A stretch of DNA of 64,000 nt from Actinomycetospora cinnamomea (GCF_003096675.1 NZ_QEKW01000001.1:930001-994000), one strand, 5' to 3'; shown: positions 14,958-23,629, numbered from the stretch's first letter. Notes: generated by a model not told the origin, from the sequence alone. Numbers and translations: made by a program.

Positions 14958-16343
14958 GTGGACACGTCCGCACCTCCCTCGCGCTCGTTCGACCGGGCCT
15001 TCTCCCGTACCTACGCGGCCTGGGAGCGGTTCGCCTCCGGGAGCGGCGACGCCTCCGGGGTGCCGCGCTCCATCGCCCTGTCGTGGCACCGGTGTCGCGA
15101 CGTCTACCGGATCGACCCGACCACCGCGCAGGCCGAGGCCGTCCGCGGCGCTCCCGCCGGCCCCGTGCACGGCCGCGTCCTGGCCGAGCTGGGCGCCCTC
15201 GCCGCGTCGTTCATGGCCGGCGCGGAGAACCGGTTGGTGGCGGTGTCGGACGGGGCGGGCGCCGTCCTGGCGGCGTGGGGCTCCGGTCCGGCGGGCCGTC
15301 GCGCACCGGACACCGGCTTCTTCCCGACCATGCGCTGGTCGGAGGCCGTGACCGGCACCAACGCCATCGGCACCACGATCGTGCAGCGGCGGGTGTGCTC
15401 GGTCTGCGGACCGGAGCACTGGAGCACGGTCCTGCACCCGTGGAGCTGCACGGGCGTCGCCGTCCCGGACCCGGTGACCGCCGCGCCCCTGGCGACGCTG
15501 ACGGTCGCGAGCTGGCGGGAGATGGTGTCGGTCCGGCCGAGGGACCTCCTGCTCGCGACGGAGCCGCTCGTGACGGCCCTGCACGAGGCGGCCGCGCGTC
15601 ACCGCCGGCTGATCGCGGAGGCGTTCGTCGACCTCGACCGACGCAGTTCGGGTGCGGTCGTGGCGCTCGACCTGTCGGGCCGCGTCGTCGCCGCGAACGA
15701 CGCGGCCCGCCGGCGCGGAGCCGTCCCCGGGGAGCACGCCGTCGAGCGGCCGGTCACGTCCCGGCACGACATCCGCAGCCTCGGCCACCTCGTCCACGAG
15801 GTCCGCGAGCGTGTCCGCGAGGACCCCGGCTGGCAGGGCACGGTGTCGCTGTGGTCGGCGCTCACCGCCGACGACGAGACGTATCGCGTCGTGCCCGTCG
15901 TCGCCGGCGCCGACCCGATCGCGTTCCTGGCGTGTACCGACGCCCGCGTCGGGGCCGGAGACCCGCTCGATCGTCTCGTGGCGACCCCGGACCGTCCGCG
16001 CCACCCGGCCCCCCGCGTGCCCGCCCTCGGCGCGGGTGGACAGCTCGTGGTGCTCCATCCCTCGGAGGTCCGCTACGCGCGATCGGACGGCCACGCCGTG
16101 TGGCTGGTCACCGATCACGGGCCGATGCGCGCCACGACGCGGGGCATCGACCAGGTCGAGCACGAGCTGTCGCCGCTCGGCTTCCTCCGCGTGCACCGCA
16201 GCTACCTCGTCAACGTCGGCCGCGTCCGGGACATCGCCTCCGTCAAGGACCGGCTCGTCCTGAGCACCGCGCCCGGTGAGGACGAGCGCATCCCGGTCTC
16301 CCGGCGGTACGTGCCGGTGGTGCGACACGCCCTGGGCCTGTGA
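14958..16343 (+). CDS. GAF-type sensor with C-terminal LytTR DNA-binding domain
   Basis: 461 residues. The N-terminus has SWHRC and a GAF-like domain (residues about 60-230) with the MRWSEAVTGTNAIGT motif of AcoR/DhaR-type activators. A PAS-like section follows (about 230-330). The last 100 residues form a LytTR domain: RYARSDGHAVWLVTDHG, FLRVHRSYLVNVGRV, IPVSRRYVPVV. AcoR-type sensor modules normally join sigma-54 AAA+ domains; coupling to LytTR is the actinobacterial alternative. It likely senses a metabolite related to the acyl-CoA dehydrogenase pathway just upstream. GTG 14958 is one base after the previous stop. Confidence 0.82.
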   Translation: MDTSAPPSRSFDRAFSRTYAAWERFASGSGDASGVPRSIALSWHRCRDVYRIDPTTAQAEAVRGAPAGPVHGRVLAELGALAASFMAGAENRLVAVSDGAGAVLAAWGSGPAGRRAPDTGFFPTMRWSEAVTGTNAIGTTIVQRRVCSVCGPEHWSTVLHPWSCTGVAVPDPVTAAPLATLTVASWREMVSVRPRDLLLATEPLVTALHEAAARHRRLIAEAFVDLDRRSSGAVVALDLSGRVVAANDAARRRGAVPGEHAVERPVTSRHDIRSLGHLVHEVRERVREDPGWQGTVSLWSALTADDETYRVVPVVAGADPIAFLACTDARVGAGDPLDRLVATPDRPRHPAPRVPALGAGGQLVVLHPSEVRYARSDGHAVWLVTDHGPMRATTRGIDQVEHELSPLGFLRVHRSYLVNVGRVRDIASVKDRLVLSTAPGEDERIPVSRRYVPVVRHALGL

Positions 16344-16385
16344 CACCGCGTGGACCTTCCCGGGGAACCCGGGCGGTGGTGCACT

Positions 16386-16799
16386 GTGCCGGTGACGCAC
16401 ACACGCCCGGGGACGGCACCGTCCGCGCCGGTGCCGGGCTGGCGGGCCCTCAGCGCGGTGTTCCTGCTGGCGATGGGCGGCATCCACCTCTACCTGGTGT
16501 TCAACGGCACCGGCGGCGTCCTCGGCGACCTGTTCGTGCTCAACGCGATCGGGGGCCTGGTGCTCGCCGTCGCGATCCTGGCCGCGCGCGGGCGGCTGGT
16601 GCCGGTCGCCACCGTGCTGGGGCTGCTGTTCCTCGGGGGGTCGTGGCTGGCGCTCGTGCTCGCCCTGACCGTCGGCCTCTTCGGCATCCGCTCGAGCCTG
16701 GACTACGACCTCGCGCCGACCACGTTGGTCGTGGAGACGATCGGCACGGTGGTCCTGGCCGTCACCACGGTCCTGGTCCTCCGGCGGCGGTCGGGCTGA
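16386..16799 (+). CDS. Small integral membrane protein
   Basis: About 137 residues with four hydrophobic segments: ALSAVFLLAMGGIHLYLVF, LFVLNAIGGLVLAVAILAA, VATVLGLLFLGGSWLALVLA and LVVETIGTVVLAVTTVLV. No domain I recognise; the pattern resembles four-helix DoxX-size membrane proteins. GTG 16386, GTG 16392 and an earlier GTG 16350 are all possible starts and none has a strong ribosome-binding site. It lies between the LytTR gene and the flavoprotein operon. Confidence 0.6.
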   Translation: MPVTHTRPGTAPSAPVPGWRALSAVFLLAMGGIHLYLVFNGTGGVLGDLFVLNAIGGLVLAVAILAARGRLVPVATVLGLLFLGGSWLALVLALTVGLFGIRSSLDYDLAPTTLVVETIGTVVLAVTTVLVLRRRSG

Positions 16800-16855
16800 C
16801 GGAGCCCTCGCGTCCCCTCGTTGCCCGGACCGCACGAACGTGTTCGGATTCCGGC

Positions 16856-18019
16856 GTGGGACCGGGCGACGCAGGAGCGTTCGACGTCGTGGTCGTCGGC
16901 GCCGGGTTCGCCGGGCTGGCGGTGCTGCACCTGCTGCGCGAGCGGGGGCTGCGGGTCCGCGCCTTCGACGCGGCGGGCGACGTCGGCGGCACGTGGTGGT
17001 GGCACGCCTACCCCGGCTCGCGGCTGGACACCGAGTGCGACCTCTACCAGTACTCCTTCTCCGAGTCGCTCTACCGCGACTGGGGCTGGAGCGAGCGCTA
17101 TCCCGCGGGCTACGAGGTGCAGCGCTGGTTCCGCTTCGTGGCCGACCGGCTCGACCTGCGGCGTGACATCGCGCTGTCGACCACCGTCACCGCCGCCCGC
17201 TACGACGACGGCGCCTGGACCGTGCGCACCGACCGCGACGACACGGTCCGCACGCCGGTGCTCGTCACGTGCACCGGGCGGCTCCCCGTGGAACCGGGCC
17301 TCGGCACGGGCGGCTTCAGCGGCACGGTCCTGCGCACGGCGTCCTGGCGGGAGGACGGCCACGACCTGGCCGGGCTGCGTGTCGGGGTGGTCGGGACGAC
17401 GGCGGCGGCGATCCAGCTGGTCCCGGCGGTGGTCGACCGGGTGGCCGGGCTGACCGTCGTGGCGGACCGGGCGCGCGACGTCGTCGCGCGGTCCAACCCG
17501 GTGTACGGCTGGCGCGAGCGCGAGGACTACCGGGCACGGTTCGCCGAGCTCCGCGACGCCCAGGCACCCGCCCCGCCCGCATCCGACCGGGCGGCGATGC
17601 GCGCCCGGCTCGGCGACGAGCGGCTCGCCGAGGTGCTGGTGCCCCACGGCGGGCCCGGTCCGGTCGCCCGGGACTCCGGGTGGCTCGAGGCCTTCGGCCG
17701 GGACCACGTGCGCCTCGTCCGGTCCGAGGAGGTCGCGCGCGTCGGGCCCACGGGCCTCGAGCTCACCGACGGCGCGGCGACCGAGCTCGACGTCCTCGTC
17801 GTCACCGACGACCCCGACGCCGGCCCGCCGGCACGCGAGTACCTCGGGCTGCCCGCGCGCCACCCGGCGCTGTTCACGGTGACCGCATCCGGTGCGGCGC
17901 CCTGCCGGCAGCTCGAGCGTGACGCCACCCGCGTCGCCGGGGCCGCCGCCGACCTGGTCGCCACCGGCCCGGGTCCGGCCGCCCCCGCCGTCCCCACCCC
18001 CGAGCTCCAGGAGCGATGA
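16856..18019 (+). CDS. Baeyer-Villiger-type flavin monooxygenase homologue, shortened and degenerate
   Basis: 387 residues from GTG 16856. FAD motif GAGFAGLAVLHLL sits near residue 14, followed by the DVGGTWWWHAYPGSRLD block typical of BVMOs, keeping the Asp. The BVMO fingerprint FxGxxxHxxxW reads FSGTVLRTASW, so His is Arg. The second nucleotide motif is VGVVGTTAAAIQLVP rather than GxGxxG. At 387 residues it is roughly 120 shorter than typical BVMOs. It may be a reductase or oxidase derived from the family, or an inactive copy. Its stop overlaps the MOSC gene start (ATGA). Confidence 0.7.
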   Translation: MGPGDAGAFDVVVVGAGFAGLAVLHLLRERGLRVRAFDAAGDVGGTWWWHAYPGSRLDTECDLYQYSFSESLYRDWGWSERYPAGYEVQRWFRFVADRLDLRRDIALSTTVTAARYDDGAWTVRTDRDDTVRTPVLVTCTGRLPVEPGLGTGGFSGTVLRTASWREDGHDLAGLRVGVVGTTAAAIQLVPAVVDRVAGLTVVADRARDVVARSNPVYGWREREDYRARFAELRDAQAPAPPASDRAAMRARLGDERLAEVLVPHGGPGPVARDSGWLEAFGRDHVRLVRSEEVARVGPTGLELTDGAATELDVLVVTDDPDAGPPAREYLGLPARHPALFTVTASGAAPCRQLERDATRVAGAAADLVATGPGPAAPAVPTPELQER

Positions 18020-18846
18020 CCGTGCGTGTGGCCACGCTGACCCGCTACCCCGTCAAGTCGATGCTCGGCGAGCGGCTCGAGCAGGCCGACCTCGACGCCG
18101 CGGGCCTGCCGCTCGACCGGCGCTACGGGCTGCTCGACGCCACCACCGGCTTCGTCGCCACCGCCAAGCACCCGCGGCTCTGGCGCCGGCTCCTGCAGTA
18201 CTCGGCCACGACGGCCGACGACCGGGTGCGGGTCACCGCGCCGGACGGGCGCACGCGCGACGTCGACGACCCGCGCCTCGTCGACGAGCTCACCGCGGAC
18301 CTGGGCCGCGCGGTCACCGTCGCGGCGAGCCGCGCCGCCGGGTCGGCGGTGGAGCGCCCCGACCCCGAGGACGTGCTCGAGCACGGCGTGGAGGCCACCG
18401 TCGCCGCGCCGACCCTGGAGATCGCCCAGGGCAGCGCCGCGGACACGTTCGTGGACTACGCGCCGGTGCACCTGATCACCACCGCGACACTCGACCGCAT
18501 CGGCGTGGACCCCGTGCGCTACCGCCCGAACCTCGTCCTGGACACCGGGCCCGACACCGCCACCGACACCGAGGCCGACGCCGCGCCGTTCGCCGAGACC
18601 GACTGGGTGGGCCGGGAGCTGGCCGTCGGCGACGCGGTCCTGCGGGTCGTGCTGCCCACCCCGCGCTGCTCGGTGCCGACGCTCGAGCACGGCGACCTGC
18701 CCCGCGCCCCCGAGGCGCTGCGGCCGCTGCTGAGCGGCAACCGCATCGAGGTGCCCGGCTTCGGCGTGCTCCCGTGCGCGGGCGTCTACGCGGAGGTCGT
18801 GCGGGGCGGCACGGTGCGGCGGGGGGACGCGGTGACCCTGCGGTGA
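18016..18846 (+). CDS. MOSC-domain molybdenum-cofactor protein (mARC/YcbX-like)
   Basis: 276 residues. The N-terminal MOSC_N barrel starts VATLTRYPVKSMLGERL. The MOSC domain covers about residues 125-270, with FVDYAPVHLITTATLDRIG, RYRPNLVLD and PTPRCSVPTLEHG, where the Cys would bind molybdenum in mARC-type proteins. mARC/YcbX enzymes reduce N-hydroxylated compounds. Overlaps ATGA with the flavoprotein upstream and GTGA with the molybdopterin oxidoreductase downstream, so all three products are probably made together. Confidence 0.85.
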   Translation: MTVRVATLTRYPVKSMLGERLEQADLDAAGLPLDRRYGLLDATTGFVATAKHPRLWRRLLQYSATTADDRVRVTAPDGRTRDVDDPRLVDELTADLGRAVTVAASRAAGSAVERPDPEDVLEHGVEATVAAPTLEIAQGSAADTFVDYAPVHLITTATLDRIGVDPVRYRPNLVLDTGPDTATDTEADAAPFAETDWVGRELAVGDAVLRVVLPTPRCSVPTLEHGDLPRAPEALRPLLSGNRIEVPGFGVLPCAGVYAEVVRGGTVRRGDAVTLR

Positions 18847-21242
18847 CGGTCCACGGAGCGCCCATCCACGGAGCGCCCATCCACGGAGCACCCATCCACG
18901 GAGCACCCATCCACGGAGCACCCATCCACGGAGCACACTGGGGCACCTTCCGGCCGCGCGTCGAGGACGGCCGTCTCGTCGCGGCGGTGCCCTTCGAGCA
19001 CGACCGCGACCCGTCGCCGCTGCTGGGCTCGCTGCCCGGCGCCGTGCACGCCGCCGGTCGCGTGACGCGCCCCGCGGCGCGGGCCCCGTGGCTGCGCGGC
19101 ACCGGGGGCCGGCGCGGGGCGGACCCGTTCGTCGAGGTCTCCTGGGACACCGCGCTCGACCTCGTGGCCGGGGCCCTGGCGGGGACGCGCGAGCGCCACG
19201 GACCGGAGGCGATCTTCGGCGGGTCCTACGGCTGGGCCAGCGCGGGGCGGCTGCACCACGCGCGCACCCAGCTCCACCACTTCCTGGCCTGCCTCGGCGG
19301 GTTCTCCGGCCAGGTGTCGAACTACAGCTACGGCGCGGCCGACCGGATCCTGCCGCACGTCGTCGGCGACGCCTCGGCGGTCACCGGCCAGGTCGCGACG
19401 TGGGACGACATCGCCGCCGAGACCGACACGTTCCTCCTGCTCGGCGGCGCGCCGGCCAAGAACGTGCAGATGGAGTCCGGGGGCACCGGCGACCACCTCG
19501 CGCGCGACGGCCTGGCGCGCGTGCTCGCGGCCGGGACGCGGGTCGTGAACGTCAACCCCGTGCGCGGCGACGCCCCCGACCATCCGGGGGTGCAGTGGGT
19601 GCCGATCCGCCCCGGCAGCGACACCGCCCTGCTGCTGGCCCTCATGCGCTGCCTGGACGCCGACGGCGCGGTCGACGAGGGCTTCGTGGCACGCGCCACG
19701 GTCGGCGACGCGCGGCTGCGCGCCTACCTGCGCGGCCACGCCGACGGCGTCGACAAGACCGCCGCCTGGGCCGAGGCGATCACCGGCGTCCCGGCGGAGA
19801 CGATCACCGACCTGGCGCGGCGGCTGCGCTCGGGCCGCACGCTGATCACCGCTACCTGGGCGCTGCAGCGCGCCGAGCACGGCGAGCAGCCCTACTGGGG
19901 CGTGATCGCGCTCGCCGCCTATCTGGGGCAGATCGGGCTGCGCGGCGGCGGGTTCGGCTTCGGGTACGGCTGCGTAGGGCGCACCGGCGGCACGTACCGG
20001 CCGTTCGGCACCCCGGCGTTCCACCCGCGGCCCAACCCGTGCCCGGTCCGCGTGCCGGTCGCGCGGCTCGCGGACATGCTGCTGCAGCCCGGCGAACCCT
20101 ACGACTTCGACGGCGCCGTGCACCGCTACCCCGACGTGCGGCTCGTGTACTGGGCCGGGGGCAACCCGTTCCACCACCACCAGGACCTCAACCGGCTCGC
20201 CCGCGCCTGGCAGCGCCCGGAGACGGTCGTCGTCCACGAACCGTGGTGGACCCCGACCGCGCGCATGGCCGACGTCGTCCTGCCCGCCACGACGACGCTC
20301 GAGCGCGACGACATCGCCGCCACCTCCGGCGACCCGTGGCTCGTGGCGATGAAGGGCACGGTCGACCCGCCGGGCGAGGCCCGCAACGACCGGACCATCC
20401 TCGCCGCGCTCGCCGAGCGCCTCGGAGTCGCCGACGCCTACACCGGCGGGCGGGACGACGCGGCGGCGCTGCGCGCGATGTACGAGGAGGCGCGCCGGTC
20501 CGCCGCCGGGCGCGGCCACCCGCTGCCCGCCTTCGACGCGTTCTGGGCGCACGGGCACCACCGCTACGACCTCCCCGCGCCCCCGCCCCCGCTCGCCGCG
20601 TTCCGGCGCTCCCCCGCCGACGCCCCGCTGGGCACGCCGTCGGGGCGCATCGAGCTGTTCTCGGCCACCGTCGACGGCTTCGGCTACGACGACTGCCCGG
20701 GCCACCCGACCTGGCTCGAGCCCACCGAGTGGGCCGGCACCGCGACCGCCCGCACGCCGATCCACCTGCTCTCGCCCCAGCCCGGGACGCGGCTGCACAG
20801 CCAGCTCGACATGGCGGGGGTGAGCGCGGCATCCAAGATCGCCGGCCGCGAGCCGTGCGTGGTGAGCCGGCGCGACGCGCAGGAGCGCGGCGTCGCCGAC
20901 GGCGACGTGCTGCGGGTGTGGAACGCGCGCGGTGAGACCCACGTCGGCGCCGTGGTGTCCGACGGCGTCGTCCCGGGCGTCGCGCTGCTGGCCACCGGCG
21001 CCTGGTGGACGCCCCTCGACCCCGGCGCGGACGACAGCCCCGAGCTGCACGGCAACCCCAACGTCCTGACCCGCGACGTCCCCGCCTCGCGGCTCTCGCA
21101 GGCCACGGCGGCGCAGTCGGTGCTGGTCGCGATCGAGCGTGTGGCCGCGCCGGTGCCCTATCGCGACCCCCACGCGCCGCCGGCGTTCGCCGATCCCCCG
21201 CCCGCCGATCCCCCACCCGCCGATCCCCCGCCCTGGCCGTAG
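18843..21242 (+). CDS. Molybdopterin oxidoreductase, TorA/BisC (S-/N-oxide reductase) type
   Basis: 799 residues. After the HGAPI repeat the family begins properly at HWGTFRPRVEDGRLVAAVPF. The Mo site region is FGGSYGWASAGRLHHARTQ with Ser as the expected Mo ligand (SYGW), as in biotin sulfoxide and TMAO reductases. Molybdopterin-binding parts include WAGGNPFHHHQDLNR, the C-terminal LLSPQPGTRLHSQLD, and HGNPNVLTRD. There is no N-terminal 4Fe-4S motif and no Tat signal, so it is cytoplasmic. It probably reduces sulfoxides or N-oxides such as methionine or biotin sulfoxide. GTG 18843 overlaps the MOSC stop. The tail ADPPPADPPPADPPP is repetitive and overlaps the convergent aldolase gene by 85 bp. 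Confidence 0.88.
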   Translation: MTVHGAPIHGAPIHGAPIHGAPIHGAPIHGAHWGTFRPRVEDGRLVAAVPFEHDRDPSPLLGSLPGAVHAAGRVTRPAARAPWLRGTGGRRGADPFVEVSWDTALDLVAGALAGTRERHGPEAIFGGSYGWASAGRLHHARTQLHHFLACLGGFSGQVSNYSYGAADRILPHVVGDASAVTGQVATWDDIAAETDTFLLLGGAPAKNVQMESGGTGDHLARDGLARVLAAGTRVVNVNPVRGDAPDHPGVQWVPIRPGSDTALLLALMRCLDADGAVDEGFVARATVGDARLRAYLRGHADGVDKTAAWAEAITGVPAETITDLARRLRSGRTLITATWALQRAEHGEQPYWGVIALAAYLGQIGLRGGGFGFGYGCVGRTGGTYRPFGTPAFHPRPNPCPVRVPVARLADMLLQPGEPYDFDGAVHRYPDVRLVYWAGGNPFHHHQDLNRLARAWQRPETVVVHEPWWTPTARMADVVLPATTTLERDDIAATSGDPWLVAMKGTVDPPGEARNDRTILAALAERLGVADAYTGGRDDAAALRAMYEEARRSAAGRGHPLPAFDAFWAHGHHRYDLPAPPPPLAAFRRSPADAPLGTPSGRIELFSATVDGFGYDDCPGHPTWLEPTEWAGTATARTPIHLLSPQPGTRLHSQLDMAGVSAASKIAGREPCVVSRRDAQERGVADGDVLRVWNARGETHVGAVVSDGVVPGVALLATGAWWTPLDPGADDSPELHGNPNVLTRDVPASRLSQATAAQSVLVAIERVAAPVPYRDPHAPPAFADPPPADPPPADPPPWP
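18851..18937 (+). repeat. 15-bp tandem repeat at the 5' end of the BisC-like gene
   Basis: Five full 15-bp units (CCACGGAGC[G/A]CCCAT) at 18851-18925 plus a sixth partial unit to 18937. The first two carry G, the next three A at the one variable site. They encode HGAPI repeated from codon 4, directly after the GTG start at 18843. Unit length is a multiple of three, so copy-number change would not shift the frame. Confidence 0.9.
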
Positions 21243-21859
21243 CCGCCGAACGCGACCCGCGCCCGCTCCAGCTGCTCGGCGTCGAGGAGGCGGGGCTCGC
21301 CGAGCGCGCGGGCCTGCGCGTAGAGCCGGCAGAGCCACTCGAGCAGGACGCCGCGCTCGTAGGCCTGGGCCAGGTCGTCGCCGTACGTCGTGGCCCCGTG
21401 GTTCGCCAGCAGCACCGCCGAGCGCCCCGCCAGCCCCTCGACCCCGAGGCGCGCGAGCTCCTCGGTGCCGTACGGCGCGTAGGGCGCGACGCGGACCGGA
21501 CCCCCGAGCAGCACGACCATGTAGTGGATCGGCGGCAGCTCGTCGAGCAGGGTCGACAGGGCCGTCGCGTGCACCGGGTGCGTGTGCACGACGGCGCCGG
21601 CGTCGGTGCCCCGGTAGACCGCGGTGTGCATCGGCACCTCCGACGACGGCCGCAGGCGGCCCTCCACCGGCGTGCCGTCGAGGTCGACGACGACGACGTC
21701 CTCGGCGGTCAGGACGTCGTACGGGACGCCGGTCGGGGTGATCGCGACCAGGTCGCCCGCCCGCGTCGAGAGGTTGCCCGACGTCCCGACCGCGAGCCCG
21801 TCGGCGGCCATCCGCCGGGCGTGGGCCACGACGGCCTCGCGCTCGGCGCGCAGCCTCAC
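21158..21859 (-). CDS. Class II aldolase/adducin family, probable deoxyribulose-phosphate-type aldolase
   Basis: 233 residues. Metal and substrate motifs of class II aldolases are clear: GTSGNLSTR, SSEVPMHTAVYRG with the acidic base, the zinc pair HTHPVHATALS, and a late His in LANHGATTYG. The last 28 residues are a Gly/Ser-rich tail encoded within the overlap with the convergent oxidoreductase. It lies 7 bp after the MtnA-type isomerase, so the pair should act in sequence: isomerise a 5-substituted ribose-1-phosphate to the ribulose form, then cleave it to DHAP and an aldehyde, as in the 5-deoxyribose / methylthioribose DHAP shunt. Exact substrate unproven. Start GTG 21859. Confidence 0.85.
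   Translation of the reverse strand: MRLRAEREAVVAHARRMAADGLAVGTSGNLSTRAGDLVAITPTGVPYDVLTAEDVVVVDLDGTPVEGRLRPSSEVPMHTAVYRGTDAGAVVHTHPVHATALSTLLDELPPIHYMVVLLGGPVRVAPYAPYGTEELARLGVEGLAGRSAVLLANHGATTYGDDLAQAYERGVLLEWLCRLYAQARALGEPRLLDAEQLERARVAFGGYGQGGGSAGGGSAGGGSANAGGAWGSR
21189..21233 (+). repeat. 15-bp tandem repeat in the shared 3' ends of two convergent genes
   Basis: Three units of GCCGATCCCCC[G/A]CCC at 21189-21233. On the plus strand they encode ADPPP at the end of the BisC-like protein; on the minus strand they encode GGGSA in the tail of the aldolase. Both reading frames stay open through all copies. Confidence 0.85.
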
Positions 21860-21866
21860 GACAGGC

Positions 21867-22883
21867 TCACGGGACGGGCACCGGGGTCTCGACCGTCCAG
21901 GCGCCGTGGCGGAACGTGGCCGCCTCGGTCACGACCGCGGCGAGCAGCCGGGCCGGGGTGACGTCGAACGCCGGGTTGTAGACCGGGGTGTCGGGCAGCG
22001 TCGTCGGTACGCCCGCGACCGTGCGGACCTCGTCGGCCGCCCGCTCCTCGATGACGATGTCGGCGCCCGAGGCCGTGGCGTGGTCGACGGTCGAGTCGGG
22101 CGCCACCACGACCACGGGGACGCCGCTCTGCGCGGCGGCGCAGGCCAGCGCATAGGTGCCGATCTTGTTGGCGGCGTCGCCGTTGGCGGCCACCCGGTCG
22201 GCGCCGACGACCACGGCGTCGACGAGCCCGCGCGCGATCGCCGAGGCGCCCGCGGAGTCGACGCACAGCCGGTGGGCCACGCCCATCTCGTGGAGCTCCC
22301 ACACGGTGAGGCGCGCGCCCTGCAGGAGCGGGCGGGTCTCGCACGCCAGGACCTCGTCGACGAGCCCGCGCTCGGCGAGCTCGCGCACCGCTCCCAGGCC
22401 GGTGCCCCACGCGACCGTGGCGAGCGCCCCCGAGTTGCAGAGGGTGAGCAGGCGCAGGGGGCGTCCCGGGCACAGCTCGGTGAGGAGGTCCGCGGCCCGC
22501 CGCGACAGGCGACGGTTGGTGGCCTCGTCCTCGTCGAGCACCGCGCGTGCCTCGGCGACCACCGCGTCCGTGCCGTCGTCGAGCCGCCGGAGCGCCCGCT
22601 CGACACCGCGGCGCAGGTTCACCGCCGTCGGGCGGACCGCCGCCACCCGCTCCGCCTCGGCCCGGACACGGTCCGGGTCTCCCGGGTGGGCGCGGGCGGC
22701 GAGAGCGACGCCAAGCGCCCCCGACGCGCCCAGCGCGGGCGCGCCCCGGATCGTGAGGTCGGCGATCGCCGCGACCAGCGCGTCCACCGTGCCGAGGCGC
22801 AGGACGCGGAACTCGGCCGGCAGCGCGCGCTGGTCGATCGCTGTGATCACCCCGTCGTCGTCCCAGTCCACCGTGCGCGCCAT
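21867..22883 (-). CDS. mtnA: Methylthioribose-1-phosphate / deoxyribose-1-phosphate isomerase
   Basis: 338 residues of the eIF2B-alpha-like MtnA family. Family marks are LTIRGAPALGASGALGVALA, the catalytic Cys in LTLCNSGALAT, and the catalytic Asp in GADRVAANGDAANKIGTYA. MtnA converts the aldose-1-phosphate from methylthioadenosine or 5'-deoxyadenosine salvage into the ketose. No mtnB/C/D genes of the full methionine salvage pathway follow; the partner is a class II aldolase, which favours the DHAP-shunt type of disposal. ATG 22883; 47 bp downstream of the cupin regulator on the same strand. Confidence 0.88.
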   Translation of the reverse strand: MARTVDWDDDGVITAIDQRALPAEFRVLRLGTVDALVAAIADLTIRGAPALGASGALGVALAARAHPGDPDRVRAEAERVAAVRPTAVNLRRGVERALRRLDDGTDAVVAEARAVLDEDEATNRRLSRRAADLLTELCPGRPLRLLTLCNSGALATVAWGTGLGAVRELAERGLVDEVLACETRPLLQGARLTVWELHEMGVAHRLCVDSAGASAIARGLVDAVVVGADRVAANGDAANKIGTYALACAAAQSGVPVVVVAPDSTVDHATASGADIVIEERAADEVRTVAGVPTTLPDTPVYNPAFDVTPARLLAAVVTEAATFRHGAWTVETPVPVP

Positions 22884-22930
22884 GGCCCCACTCTCGCCAC
22901 CACCCGCCGGCGGCGCCAGCCCCGGTGTCG

Positions 22931-23629
22931 TCAGGCGTGGCCCGCGTCGTGCGCGGCGTCCTCGGGATGGGCGTGGGCGACGACGGACAGGAAGCGGATG
23001 GGCAGGGTGAGCAGCTCGCGCGGCCCGTGCACGCCCTCGCCGTCGAGCTGCAGCGCGTCGCCGGGGTGCAGGGTGTAGCTGGAGGAGCCGTGCCCGTAGA
23101 CCATCGAGCCCTCGAGCACGTAGAGCAGCTCGGTACCCGGGTGCTGGAACAGCGGGAACACCTCGCTGCGCTCGGTGAGGCTGACGAGGTGGGCCTCCAT
23201 GCGCTGGTGCGGGCCCCGCAGGCCGCCGAGCAGCGTGTAGTCGTGCCCCATCCGCGTGCCCCGGGCGACGATCCGCGCCCCGGCGCCGGCCGGCGTGTGC
23301 ACCGCCTCGCGCGGCCCCTCGGCGCCGCGGAAGAACGAGGTGACGGGCACGTCGAGCGCCTCCGCGAGCCCGGCGAGCGTCGTCAGGCTGCAGGAGATCT
23401 GCGCGTTCTCGATCTTCGACAGGGTGGCCTTGGAGATCCCGGCGCGCGCCGCGACCTCCGCCACCGTCGCCCCGCCCAGGCGGCGCAGCTCCCGCACGCG
23501 CACGGCGATGGCCCGTTCGAGCCAGCCGCGGGAGTCGACCGGGCCGGTGATCTCGCGGGCCGCGGGACCGGGCGGAGGGGTCTCCTGGGGCTCCCCCTCG
23601 TTCGCCGCGTCGTTCGCCGGCCGGCTCAC
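22931..23629 (-). CDS. XRE-family regulator with C-terminal cupin sensor
   Basis: 232 residues. A helix-turn-helix lies at about 45-100 (VAEVAARAGISKATLSKIEN, AQISCSLTTLAGLAEAL). A cupin domain covers about 150-225 (HPGTELLYVLEGSMVYGHG, TLHPGDALQLDGEGVHG). Such proteins (PuuR-like) sense small amines, amino acids or related metabolites. It sits 35 bp after mgsC and 47 bp before mtnA on one strand, suggesting it is transcribed with the N-methylglutamate synthase genes. GTG 23629 follows GGTGGG; about 25 residues before the HTH are low-complexity. Confidence 0.82.
   Translation of the reverse strand: MSRPANDAANEGEPQETPPPGPAAREITGPVDSRGWLERAIAVRVRELRRLGGATVAEVAARAGISKATLSKIENAQISCSLTTLAGLAEALDVPVTSFFRGAEGPREAVHTPAGAGARIVARGTRMGHDYTLLGGLRGPHQRMEAHLVSLTERSEVFPLFQHPGTELLYVLEGSMVYGHGSSSYTLHPGDALQLDGEGVHGPRELLTLPIRFLSVVAHAHPEDAAHDAGHA

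Noticed and set aside
18786-21338. 850-residue minus-strand open frame across the molybdoenzyme gene
   Set aside because: Antisense shadow caused by high GC; no domain pattern, and the plus strand encodes a full BisC-like protein.
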